Of a stretch of 64,000 nucleotides of DNA, positions 52,207-61,546 are shown one piece after another. The position numbers and the translations under genes are program-made. Within the stretch, counting starts at the first letter, position 1. Each line of letters opens with the position of its first letter. Under the pieces are notes generated by a model, which was given only the letters and a program-made list of their open reading frames with translations, had not been told where the DNA came from and ran no database searches. The stretch is from Gloeocapsa sp. PCC 7428 (GTDB lineage Bacteria > Cyanobacteriota > Cyanobacteriia > Cyanobacteriales > Chroococcidiopsidaceae): contig NC_019745.1 of the NCBI RefSeq assembly GCF_000317555.1, positions 2,666,001 through 2,730,000 of the forward strand, in the 5' to 3' direction.

Positions 52207-53868
52207 TCATAGCGGTGGCAATTCTTCAAAAATGGTAAAGCGGATGTGGTTGATGGCAATATCACCAAGCGAAATTTCTTCGAGTGGCAAGCCTTTGCTT
52301 GTTATTGTTTCAAATGGTATGCCTTTACCAATTTCGATGTGATACCAAGCTAATCCCATAAAAAAGCGTGAAGGATAAGGACCGTTTTCTACCACATCAT
52401 CAGGATTGGATTCCATAGGCAACCACTTATTTAACCCTGGTACGTAAAATTCTAACCAAACATGGTTAAAGTCTGGTTGTAGCGGAACGCCCCGTTGTTC
52501 GGCATAAGGAGGACACTTATAGCGACCGATTGTGCGACACGCAATACCATTAAGGCGTAATAGTGCGAGTAAAACACCAACATACTCGCCGCAGGAACCA
52601 ATACCGCGATCTAAAACAACATCGGGCGTATCAATGTGCGGTTTGATACCATAGGACAATTCATCGTAAACATAGTTACGAACTTTATAAGCTTTACGCA
52701 GAAGATTCGTTTCGGTTCCGATCGCTTCTTTAGCCGCACGACGGACAATTAGCTGATCCATCGCTAACTCATCATCATCGACCAAGTACCGCGATTGAAA
52801 TTCCGTTGATAAGCTAGGGAGATCTTCAACGTCTCTAGGAGTGAGGCGATATTTGATACCGCGTACCTCGATTAATGCTCTCCAGCCAAAGATATGTCTT
52901 TCACTTGGTTGCAGATTATCAAATTTAAAGACAGCAACGCGCTGTCCTTCTACAACTTCTTCGGTAAAGGGTAAACCAATAGGTTCAACGTGTTTGACTT
53001 TTTGACGGTCAGTTTCTGCTGGTAAAGCAATGCGCCACTCGACTTGCTTTAAGGCATGAACATCTTCTAACGGAGCAATTTCCTCCGCATAGATCATCTC
53101 CAGCAAGTAGCCATTCGACAGCGCATAGTGTTCGCTAGGATTGTAGTAATAATCTAAAGGATGGACAAACGTGCGATCGCGATACGTTAATTCATGCGAT
53201 GGGTCGGCATTGGGATTATCGCGGATGTAGGCTTCTTCATCAGCATACGCAACATACAGCGTCTCTCCACCTTGATGAGGATAAAATGCTAAACCTGTAG
53301 GCGAAGCAAAAGGAGTCAGCACGCTAAACTTGATGTCTCCCGTAGCGCGTTCTAGGCAATAAACACTTTGTTCTGTCGTATCGCAAACCCACAATTCTTC
53401 ATCACGAACGGTGATATTTTCTACCCCGACTCCTGGCGCGTAAAACTGCGTAATTTGACGTTTTGTTTCGCGGTCAAAAATCAAAATATAACCAGTTTTT
53501 TGACACGTTACGTAAACTGTTGATGCCCACACAGCAATGCCGTTCGCCGGATACGGTAAGGTCACGAACTCTTGTAACTTAAAATCATTTAACTGGCAGA
53601 AATACACTGTGTTTTCACGTGTTAACCAGAGTGTGTTCTCCCACCAAGCTATTCCTGTGACATCGACAAATTCGGAAGTCGCGTGGGAATTGATGATTGT
53701 TGTGTTGTCGTTGGTAGGATCGATTTGTAGTAGATGTCCTTTAACCGGATCGATAGCAATCAGTTTATTGTCAACAAACGCGATGCCATGCAGTGCAGCT
53801 GCGCCGATTGGTCGGATAGTTCGCTGTAGGTTGCTAGAAGAAGTGGGTGTTGCGGAAGTCATAGACAC
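52207..53868 (-). CDS. Transglutaminase-like protein with N-terminal beta-propeller-like region
   Basis: A 553-residue protein. Residues about 20-230 form repeating blades (GHLLQIDPTNDNTTII, GYILIFDRETKRQITQF), resembling NHL/SMP-30-like propellers. The C-terminal ~200 residues are a transglutaminase-core domain: GSCGEYVGVLLALLRLNG holds the catalytic Cys, NHVWLEFY the His and ESNPDD the Asp. Possible roles are cysteine protease or amide-bond transfer; substrate unknown. Next to the Ca2+-ATPase gene it faces a 457-bp divergent gap (53869-54325), which shows no gene or recognised motif. Confidence 0.82.
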   Translation of the reverse strand: MSMTSATPTSSSNLQRTIRPIGAAALHGIAFVDNKLIAIDPVKGHLLQIDPTNDNTTIINSHATSEFVDVTGIAWWENTLWLTRENTVYFCQLNDFKLQEFVTLPYPANGIAVWASTVYVTCQKTGYILIFDRETKRQITQFYAPGVGVENITVRDEELWVCDTTEQSVYCLERATGDIKFSVLTPFASPTGLAFYPHQGGETLYVAYADEEAYIRDNPNADPSHELTYRDRTFVHPLDYYYNPSEHYALSNGYLLEMIYAEEIAPLEDVHALKQVEWRIALPAETDRQKVKHVEPIGLPFTEEVVEGQRVAVFKFDNLQPSERHIFGWRALIEVRGIKYRLTPRDVEDLPSLSTEFQSRYLVDDDELAMDQLIVRRAAKEAIGTETNLLRKAYKVRNYVYDELSYGIKPHIDTPDVVLDRGIGSCGEYVGVLLALLRLNGIACRTIGRYKCPPYAEQRGVPLQPDFNHVWLEFYVPGLNKWLPMESNPDDVVENGPYPSRFFMGLAWYHIEIGKGIPFETITSKGLPLEEISLGDIAINHIRFTIFEELPPL

Positions 53869-54325
53869 AATAAATAAGCCTTTGCCGAATGCCTGAATGC
53901 TTTAATTTACAAAAATTTGAGTAGACACCCCAAGAAACTCCAACCTGTACTAATATTGCTATACAGAACTCAGTTTAATACTAAATGCGTAACAGAAATT
54001 CTGACTGTTTAGCAGGAACACTACACATTAAATAAGCAGCTTTAATTTAGAAATGACACCTTGCTAATTTTGGAAATGGATAGTGGGGAGGAATTATTCT
54101 TAATTAATTACCGGCTTTACGTTACATTTATTTTTACCCTTTACTCAAAGCATAAATTTGCAAGTAGTTCATTCAGATCAGATTAGATCGCGATCGCATA
54201 CCTTGCCGTCTTGCCAAAGAACTAAGTCTAGAGTGACGCTTTTAAGATAAATTGCTGTACACATAGCTCAAAGGTAGTAGCTAATCTATGATTAATGTCT
54301 ATACTCCTTTGCCGAGAGCTATTTC

Positions 54326-57139
54326 ATGTCTGCACATTCTCTGCCTGAGTCAACACCTGTATGGCACGCCTTGGATGTTGATAAGACTTTACAACTATTA
54401 GCGAGCGATCGCACGGGTTTAACCTCCGAAGAAGTACAACAACGATTGCAAAAATACGGACTCAATGAACTGCAAGAAACGGGCGGTCGTAGTTCTTGGG
54501 TAATTTTTCTCGATCAGTTCAAAAACATCATGTTAGTGATGCTGATTGCGGTAGCCGTCATATCAGCATTCTTAGACTTACAGAGTAATGAATTTCCCAA
54601 AGATGCGATCGCGATTGGTTTAATTGTTGTCCTCAACGGTATCCTTGGCTATTTACAAGAAAGTCGTGCCGAAAAAGCCTTAGCTGCACTTAAGAGCCTT
54701 TCTGCCCCATTAGTACGCGTGATACGTGACGGTAGAATTGTTGAAGTCGAAGCCAAAGAACTTGTCCCAGGAGATATTATGCTCTTGGAAGCAGGCGTGC
54801 AGCTAGCCGCCGATGGACGCTTGATTGAAGAACAAAACTTACAAGTCCGCGAAGCTGCGCTGACTGGAGAAGCCCAAGCGGTTGAAAAACAAGCAGATAT
54901 TCAACTTCAGGACGATACGGGAATTGGCGATCGCCTCAATATGGTATTTCAAGGCACTGAAGTTGTCCAAGGACGCGCCAAGGCAATTGTGACGGGTACA
55001 GGGATGCAAACTGAACTCGGACGCATTGCGGCAATGATTCAGTCGGTAGAAAGCGAACCAACGCCTTTGCAACAGCGGATGTCGCAACTAGGAAATGTGC
55101 TAGTGGGTGGTTCACTAGTTTTAGTTGCTTTAGTGGTTGTGGGTGGTGTCCTCCAAAACAGTAATTTCGATCTCGCCAACCTCAACTTTAGTAACCTTAA
55201 TGAATTGCTGGAAGTTTCCTTGAGTATGGCGGTTGCTGTCGTACCCGAAGGTTTACCCGCTGTTATTACTGTTACCTTAGCACTTGGAACACAGCGCATG
55301 GTACGCCGCAAAGCGTTGATTCGCAAACTACCAGCCGTCGAAACTTTAGGTAGTGTCACAACAATTTGTTCGGATAAAACGGGCACCTTGACACAAAATA
55401 AGATGGTGGTGCAAGCAGTTTATGCGAACGATAAATATTTCCAAGTCACCGGAGAAGGATATGTTCCCCGTGGGCAGTTTCTGCTAGAAAATCAAAACAT
55501 TGAAGTTGCCGAACATCCCGAACTTCATGCTTTACTCGTCGCGTGTGCTTTGTGTAACGACGCCGTTTTGCAGCAGGAACAATCGCAGTGGATCATTTTA
55601 GGCGATCCAACCGAAGGCGCGCTGCTATCGCTTGCGGGTAAAGCAGGTATAGAAAAAGATCAGTGGGAGGCACGATTACCGCGTGTGGCAGAATTTCCCT
55701 TTTCTTCGGAACGCAAGCGCATGAGCGTCATTTGCAGTACTAAGCACGAAGCACAAAATGCTTTGGCTTTTGATAATACTGGATCTTATTTAATGTTTAC
55801 AAAAGGTTCACCTGAGTTAACATTAGTGCGTTGTACTCAAATTCATCGCGGCGATCGCTCGATACCACTCACCGAAGCCCAACGCCAAGAAATTCTCGCG
55901 CAAAATAATGCAATGGCAGGTAAAGGGTTAAGAGTCCTAGGTTTTGCTTATAAGCCACTCGCCACGTTACCCGACGAAGGTTCTGAAGACACATCCGAGC
56001 GCGAATTAGTTTGGCTAGGATTAGTGGGAATGCTCGACGCCCCACGTCCTGAAGTCCGCGAAGCTGTAGCACGTTGTCGCGATGCTGGAATTCGCCCTGT
56101 GATGATTACCGGAGATCACCAATTAACCGCACAAGCGATCGCCACCGATTTAGGAATTGCGCAGTCAGGCGATCGCGTCCTTACAGGTCAAGAATTAGAA
56201 CACATGAGCCAGCCCGAACTTGAAAAACAAGTCGATCTTGTCAGCATTTACGCACGAGTTTCCCCAGAACACAAATTACGCATTGTCCAAGCGCTACAAC
56301 GACGCGGTAGATTTGTAGCGATGACAGGTGATGGTGTTAATGATGCACCTGCCTTAAAACAAGCTGATATCGGTATTGCGATGGGAATTACTGGTACTGA
56401 TGTCAGTAAAGAAGCCAGTGACATGGTACTGCTTGATGACAACTTTGCAACCATTGTCGCCGCCACCGAAGAAGGTCGAGTTGTCTATACTAATATTCGC
56501 CGATTTATTAAATACATTCTTGGCAGTAACATCGGCGAAGTTTTAACAATTGCCGCTGCGCCATTGCTTGGTTTAGGTGGCGTACCGTTGAGTCCGCTAC
56601 AAATTTTGTGGATGAATTTGGTGACTGATGGTTTACCCGCGCTTGCTTTAGCAGTCGAACCTGCTGAACCAGATGTGATGAAACGACCTCCCTTTAGTCC
56701 GCGTGAAAGTATTTTCGCACGCGGGCTAGGATCTTACATGGTTCGTATCGGCATTATTTTTGCAATCATCTCGATTGCCTTGATGGTATGGGCTTACTAC
56801 CATACGCATACACCTGAATATCCTCGCGATCCTGCAACATGGAGGACGATGGTGTTTACAACCTTGTGTTTAGCACAGATGGGTCATGCAATAGCCGTTC
56901 GTTCTAACACAAGATTGGCAATTGAATTAAATCCTTTCTCGAACCGTTATTTGCTCGCAGCTGTTGTTGTAACCGCAATATTACAACTGATGCTGGTGTA
57001 TGTTCCACCACTAAGAGCATTTTTTGATACTTTCTGGCTCAGCCCGTTAGAACTCGCAATCTGCTTTGGTTTTAGTACCTTACTATTTGTATGGGTCGAA
57101 TTAGAAAAGTTATTCCTTCGTATAGTCAAAAGACACTAG
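54326..57139 (+). CDS. P2A-type cation ATPase (Ca2+-transporting, PacL-like)
   Basis: A 937-residue P-type pump. The N-terminal SERCA-like cation ATPase domain ([13 protein letters not shown]) and the actuator [10 protein letters not shown] come first. The phosphorylation motif [10 protein letters not shown] is at about residue 350, with PEGLP in TM4 before it, and [16 protein letters not shown] (about 668) follows. The C-terminal helices match the SERCA/PMR1 group, which exports Ca2+ or Mn2+. The metal cannot be fixed by eye. It is transcribed alone, with recF 63 bp later. Confidence 0.92.
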   Translation: MSAHSLPESTPVWHALDVDKTLQLLASDRTGLTSEEVQQRLQKYGLNELQETGGRSSWVIFLDQFKNIMLVMLIAVAVISAFLDLQSNEFPKDAIAIGLIVVLNGILGYLQESRAEKALAALKSLSAPLVRVIRDGRIVEVEAKELVPGDIMLLEAGVQLAADGRLIEEQNLQVREAALTGEAQAVEKQADIQLQDDTGIGDRLNMVFQGTEVVQGRAKAIVTGTGMQTELGRIAAMIQSVESEPTPLQQRMSQLGNVLVGGSLVLVALVVVGGVLQNSNFDLANLNFSNLNELLEVSLSMAVAVVPEGLPAVITVTLALGTQRMVRRKALIRKLPAVETLGSVTTICSDKTGTLTQNKMVVQAVYANDKYFQVTGEGYVPRGQFLLENQNIEVAEHPELHALLVACALCNDAVLQQEQSQWIILGDPTEGALLSLAGKAGIEKDQWEARLPRVAEFPFSSERKRMSVICSTKHEAQNALAFDNTGSYLMFTKGSPELTLVRCTQIHRGDRSIPLTEAQRQEILAQNNAMAGKGLRVLGFAYKPLATLPDEGSEDTSERELVWLGLVGMLDAPRPEVREAVARCRDAGIRPVMITGDHQLTAQAIATDLGIAQSGDRVLTGQELEHMSQPELEKQVDLVSIYARVSPEHKLRIVQALQRRGRFVAMTGDGVNDAPALKQADIGIAMGITGTDVSKEASDMVLLDDNFATIVAATEEGRVVYTNIRRFIKYILGSNIGEVLTIAAAPLLGLGGVPLSPLQILWMNLVTDGLPALALAVEPAEPDVMKRPPFSPRESIFARGLGSYMVRIGIIFAIISIALMVWAYYHTHTPEYPRDPATWRTMVFTTLCLAQMGHAIAVRSNTRLAIELNPFSNRYLLAAVVVTAILQLMLVYVPPLRAFFDTFWLSPLELAICFGFSTLLFVWVELEKLFLRIVKRH

Positions 57140-57208
57140 GAGTGATGAGTAGCAGTTATCTGCTCCTGAAGCACCTGAAGCCCCCTTGCCCCTGCTTCCT
57201 GAATGACT

Positions 57209-58327
57209 ATGTACCTAAAAACTTTACATCTACAGCAGTTTCGTAACTATCAAGAGCAGTGGGTTGATTTTTTAGCGCCAAAAACGATTTTGGTAGGTAA
57301 TAACGCGCAAGGTAAGTCAAATTTGTTAGAGGCGGTGGAACTGCTAGCAACATTACGATCGCATCGTAGTCCGCGCGATCGCGATTTGATTCGCGACGAA
57401 GAATTAATCGCCAGAGTCAGCGCGACATTAGAACGCCAAACAGGTATCACTGACTTGTCGTTAACGCTGCGACGCAATGGCAGGCGCACGGTTGCGCTCA
57501 ATAGTGAAAATATGCGGCGACAAATGGACTTTTTGGGTACGCTGAATGCAGTCCAGTTTTCTAGTCTCGATCTCGATTTAGTTCGTGGTGGACCTGATCA
57601 ACGCCGTAATTGGTTAGATACTTTGTTAATTCAGCTAGAGCCTGTCTACGCACATATTTTGCAACAGTATAACCAGGTATTACGCCAGCGAAATGCTTTG
57701 TTGAAAAAAATTCAAGGTGCAGAAGCCGGCAATCAGAATTTAGAAGAATTGGCAGTTTGGAATGAGCAATTAGTCAGCGCTGGTATCCGAGTCATTAGAA
57801 GGCGATCGCGCGCGATCGCGCTTTTGGCTCCGGTTGCGGCTAATTGGCACGCAAGTATTAGTGGTAGTACCGAAGTTCTACAGGTGAAATATACACCTAA
57901 CGTCATTTGGGATGAAAATCCAGAAGGATTACAGCAAGCTTTTGTTGAAAAAATTGCTACTAGAGCGATCGCCGAACAGCATCAAGGTACGACTTTAGTC
58001 GGTCCCCATCGCGATGAAATTGAGTTGACGATTAATCAAACACCTGCGCGCGCCTATGGTTCCCAAGGACAGCAACGAACTTTGGTTCTCGCACTCAAGC
58101 TTGCGGAACTCAAACTTATTGAAGAAGTCGTTGGCGAATCACCGCTATTATTACTCGATGATGTCTTAGCCGAACTCGACCTTCACCGTCAAAATCAATT
58201 ACTCGACGCCATTCAAGACCGCTTTCAAACGTTGATTACAACTACGCACTTAGGCTCTTTTGATGCTCAATGGCTCAAAGCCTCTCAGATTCTTCACGTT
58301 GAATCAGGACAGATAACGCACGACTAG
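57209..58327 (+). CDS. recF: DNA replication/repair protein RecF
   Basis: An SMC-like ATPase of about 372 residues that loads RecA at single-strand gaps with RecO and RecR. Walker [17 protein letters not shown] is at about 30-45, the signature [18 protein letters not shown] is at about 280, and Walker [13 protein letters not shown] follows. ATG 57209 ([14 protein letters not shown]) matches family N-termini; ATG 57203 is 6 bp upstream. In many bacteria recF follows dnaN, which is not seen here. Confidence 0.95.
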   Translation: MYLKTLHLQQFRNYQEQWVDFLAPKTILVGNNAQGKSNLLEAVELLATLRSHRSPRDRDLIRDEELIARVSATLERQTGITDLSLTLRRNGRRTVALNSENMRRQMDFLGTLNAVQFSSLDLDLVRGGPDQRRNWLDTLLIQLEPVYAHILQQYNQVLRQRNALLKKIQGAEAGNQNLEELAVWNEQLVSAGIRVIRRRSRAIALLAPVAANWHASISGSTEVLQVKYTPNVIWDENPEGLQQAFVEKIATRAIAEQHQGTTLVGPHRDEIELTINQTPARAYGSQGQQRTLVLALKLAELKLIEEVVGESPLLLLDDVLAELDLHRQNQLLDAIQDRFQTLITTTHLGSFDAQWLKASQILHVESGQITHD

Positions 58328-58487
58328 AGGTGAAGCAGCAGAGGGGCAGAGGAGAAATGATTTGTAGTTTTTAATTAGTGAAATGGTATTAGAACATCGT
58401 AGAAGCTCATAATGATTTCCCTGAGGGGAGTTTAACGCTGACATCTGAACCCTGCTAGATTTGGTGAAATTGCGTATAGCCCTGACT

Positions 58488-58560
58488 TGATGAGTCCACG
58501 CAGGTGGACTTTGCTTTTTGCAGCCGCAACTTTAGTTGTCAGGTGTCTCAATCAAATTCG
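58488..58560. repeat. Hairpin repeat related to the MITE-type cyanobacterial elements
   Basis: AGTCCAC and GTGGACT arms (58495-58512 region) are followed by TTGCAGCCGCAACTTTAGTTG, a layout resembling the GTCCACC..GGAC hairpin in MITE I and II. It runs into the 3' end of the mgtC-like gene. Confidence 0.45.
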
Positions 58561-59040
58561 GCGTTCAATTTGCTTAAATACATTGAGAACGAGTAAAGCG
58601 AGTACCGCGCTAATTAGAGCTAGCTGCCATAGTCCACATCCAGCGACAACTCCTAAAGCCGCCGAAACCCAAATCGCCGCAGCAGAAGTTAACCCGCGAA
58701 TATCTGCAAGTTCGCCATCGCGATCGCGCGTTGCGCGGAGAATCTCGCCTTCACCGAGAAACCCTATACCAGCAGCAATACCTTGAATAACACGGCTGAG
58801 CGCGTCAGGGCTGTCTGCATTGACACCCATTTGCAAGGGAATCAGTACGAATATAGCCGAACCAAGACTGACGAGCATATGAGTTCGTAAGCCAGCCGGT
58901 TTTTTTCGTAGTTGGCGTTCTAAGCCAATGATTGCTCCAACAATGAGCGCAATACAGATCCTAAAGACAACACTTCCTAGGTCACTAGGAGAAACAAAGT
59001 AAGTACTTGTCAAAGTTTGTTTTTTAACTCCAACCATCAC
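58552..59040 (-). CDS. MgtC/SapB-family membrane protein
   Basis: A 162-residue protein with four or more hydrophobic segments. The signature ALIVGAIIGLERQLRKKPAGLRTHMLVSLGSAIF and GIAAGIGFLGEGEIL identifies MgtC/SapB. It carries a short charged insert, RDRDGELADI, where family members usually go straight to GLTTAA. MgtC proteins help in low-Mg2+ growth and pH balance. The start at ATG 59040 or 59037 is undecided. The far end sits in a repeat. Confidence 0.85.
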   Translation of the reverse strand: MMVGVKKQTLTSTYFVSPSDLGSVVFRICIALIVGAIIGLERQLRKKPAGLRTHMLVSLGSAIFVLIPLQMGVNADSPDALSRVIQGIAAGIGFLGEGEILRATRDRDGELADIRGLTSAAAIWVSAALGVVAGCGLWQLALISAVLALLVLNVFKQIERRI

Positions 59041-59317
59041 AAATTTAATTTATACCTAATAGTAAATCACCTTTATATAACCAAAGAGCTATACCAATAG
59101 GTGAGGCTTTATCTGGAGAGGTACGCGATCGCAAAATTTATGTGTTAGTTTGTAAATCCTGATTTTTTGAGTATTTTGTTATGGCTTAGATATGGCACAA
59201 ATGAAGTAATCTCCTCAAAAGGAATACCATAGATACTATAAAAAGTTCATAAAGCCGTTGGTAACTTATTCATAAGTAATTCCACGTAAATAGGCTTTTG
59301 CGCGAGTCAAACTTTTC

Positions 59318-61546
59318 ATGGAACCGTACTTATCCTCAAAACTACGTCAACTACGTCGCCCTTGGATTCCTTATTTTGTATTAGTAGTGACTTTACTACT
59401 AACTGGAATTGCAACTTACTACGTAGCACTTACCGCTAGAACCAAAGACCAATTGCGCTTTAACAATGCGGTTGAACGGACTAAAGATGATATCCAAAAT
59501 CGTTTGGATACCTATATTTCACTGTTACGGAGTGGAAGTGGCTTATTTGCGGCAAGTGACTTTGTGACTCGCGCCGATTTTCAGGCTTATGTAAAACAGT
59601 TGGAACTTCGCGATCGCTATCCAGGAATTCAGGGTATCGGATTTAGTGTGAAAGTAACATCCGCGCAAAAAGATGCCCTGATTGCCGAACTGCGTCAACA
59701 AGGAATACAACTAACAATTCGCCCAGAAGACAAGCGCAGCGAGTACCATTCAATTATTTACCTCGAACCGTTAGACCGTAGGAACCAAGCCGCAATCGGG
59801 TTCGATATGTTTACAGAAAAAGTTCGCCGTGCGGCAATGGAAAGGGCGCGAGACACGGGTAGTGCAGCTGCGTCTGGAAAAGTCACGCTTGTACAAGAAA
59901 TTGACCGTTACAAACAAGCTGGGTTTTTAATCTACTTTCCTGTTTACAAAAACAATTCAAACCCGAAAACCGTCGCGCAAAGACAAGCTGCATTACTAGG
60001 GTTTATTTATAGCCCGTTTCGGGTAGATGACTTACTCGATGATATTGTTAGCGAAAAACAGTATTCTTACGTAAATTTTGCAGCATACGATGACACTAAT
60101 ATCACCCAGGGAAACTTACTGCATCGTTCGCATCAGGACAACGACAACTATCAACCAAGCTTAACAACGACAACAACTATTGATATTGCCGGACGTACCT
60201 GGAGTTTAGTTTTTACAACACGTCCTGAGTTTGTTCGTGCCTCCCAAGCAGGGTTAGTACCATACGTCTTCTTCGGAGGAGTCGCGATCAGTCTAGTATT
60301 ATTTGGACTCACGCGATCGCAAGCTCGTGCTAAAACTGTAGCCCAAAGCGCAGTCGCCCAAATGCACGAATCGCAAGCTGCACTTCGTACAAGTGAATCG
60401 CGTTTTCGCTGCTTAATAGAAGCCGATATCATCGGCATTATTACGGCTGATTTAGAAGGTAAAATTCTTGAAGCTAATGATGCGTTTTTACGCATGGTGG
60501 GATACGAACACGAAGACCTCAAAGCAGGATTGCGTTGGGATGATTTGACACCGGCTGAACATCAGCATTTAGATCAACTAGCAAGTCAAGAAATTAGGAC
60601 ATCTGGCGCTTGTCGTCTTTTTGAAAAAGAATATATCCGCAAAGATGGTCAGCGCATTCCGGTTTTACTCGGTGGTGCAATTATTGAAGGTAGTCAAGAT
60701 ACTTGTATTGCTTTTGTCCTCGACCTGACTGAACGTAAGCAGTTAGAAGTTGCTTTACGCCGCCAAGCCGAAGAACTCGCCGAAGCTAATCGCCTTAAAG
60801 ATGACTTTTTAGCTATAGTATCGCACGAACTACGCACGCCTTTAAATGCTATGCTCGGTTGGGTGCAATTATTGCGGAGTCGTCAATTAGATGAAGCAAA
60901 AAAGGCAAAAGCCCTAGAAGTGATTGAACGCAATGCGAAAATTCAAACGCAACTTGTTGAGGATCTCTTAGATACTTCGCGTTTGATGCGCGGTCAGTTA
61001 CATTTACAGATGCGTTCTGTTGATATATTAGGTGTTATTGAAGCTGCGATTAATACTGTACAACCAACGGCAGCAGCCAAAAAAATTCAGATTAAAACTA
61101 CGACTTCTGAGGGAATTCGGTTGGTTTGGGGTGACAGCGATCGCTTGCAACAAATTGTTTGGAATCTGTTGTCAAATGCCGTGAAATTTACTCCTGAAGG
61201 CGGTGAAGTTGAAGTTAAACTGAACTGCATTGATCGCTATGTGGAAATTCAAGTCAGCGATACAGGAATTGGAATTAGCCCTGAGTTTCTACCGTATGTT
61301 TTTGATCGCTTTCGCCAAGCCGAAAGCGCGACGACGCGCTCAAGTAGCGGTTTAGGGCTGGGACTTGCGATTGTGCGTCAGCTGGTAGAATTGCACGGTG
61401 GCACTGTTGATGCTAAGAGTGCTGGATTTGGACACGGAGCGACTTTTATTGTGAAACTTCCACTGTGGAATAGGTTCCAGAATGTCGTCACCGAAGATCT
61501 CATATCGCGCCATCAAACGCGATCGCCAAAGCGAATCATACGTTAA
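59318..61546 (+). CDS. CHASE-PAS sensor histidine kinase
   Basis: A 742-residue hybrid-free sensor kinase. TM1 (about 19-41) and TM2 (about 316-335) bracket a periplasmic CHASE domain (YPGIQGIGFSVKVTSAQKDALI). A PAS domain with PAC (about 365-480: RFRCLIEADIIGIITADLEG) comes next. The HisKA phospho-acceptor is in SHELRTPLNAMLGW (about 502), and HATPase motifs DTGIGISPEF and GLGLAIVRQLVELHGG end it. CHASE domains sense small extracellular ligands. No response regulator is adjacent. Its last 65 bp overlap the next gene's ATG reading. Confidence 0.93.
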   Translation: MEPYLSSKLRQLRRPWIPYFVLVVTLLLTGIATYYVALTARTKDQLRFNNAVERTKDDIQNRLDTYISLLRSGSGLFAASDFVTRADFQAYVKQLELRDRYPGIQGIGFSVKVTSAQKDALIAELRQQGIQLTIRPEDKRSEYHSIIYLEPLDRRNQAAIGFDMFTEKVRRAAMERARDTGSAAASGKVTLVQEIDRYKQAGFLIYFPVYKNNSNPKTVAQRQAALLGFIYSPFRVDDLLDDIVSEKQYSYVNFAAYDDTNITQGNLLHRSHQDNDNYQPSLTTTTTIDIAGRTWSLVFTTRPEFVRASQAGLVPYVFFGGVAISLVLFGLTRSQARAKTVAQSAVAQMHESQAALRTSESRFRCLIEADIIGIITADLEGKILEANDAFLRMVGYEHEDLKAGLRWDDLTPAEHQHLDQLASQEIRTSGACRLFEKEYIRKDGQRIPVLLGGAIIEGSQDTCIAFVLDLTERKQLEVALRRQAEELAEANRLKDDFLAIVSHELRTPLNAMLGWVQLLRSRQLDEAKKAKALEVIERNAKIQTQLVEDLLDTSRLMRGQLHLQMRSVDILGVIEAAINTVQPTAAAKKIQIKTTTSEGIRLVWGDSDRLQQIVWNLLSNAVKFTPEGGEVEVKLNCIDRYVEIQVSDTGIGISPEFLPYVFDRFRQAESATTRSSSGLGLGLAIVRQLVELHGGTVDAKSAGFGHGATFIVKLPLWNRFQNVVTEDLISRHQTRSPKRIIR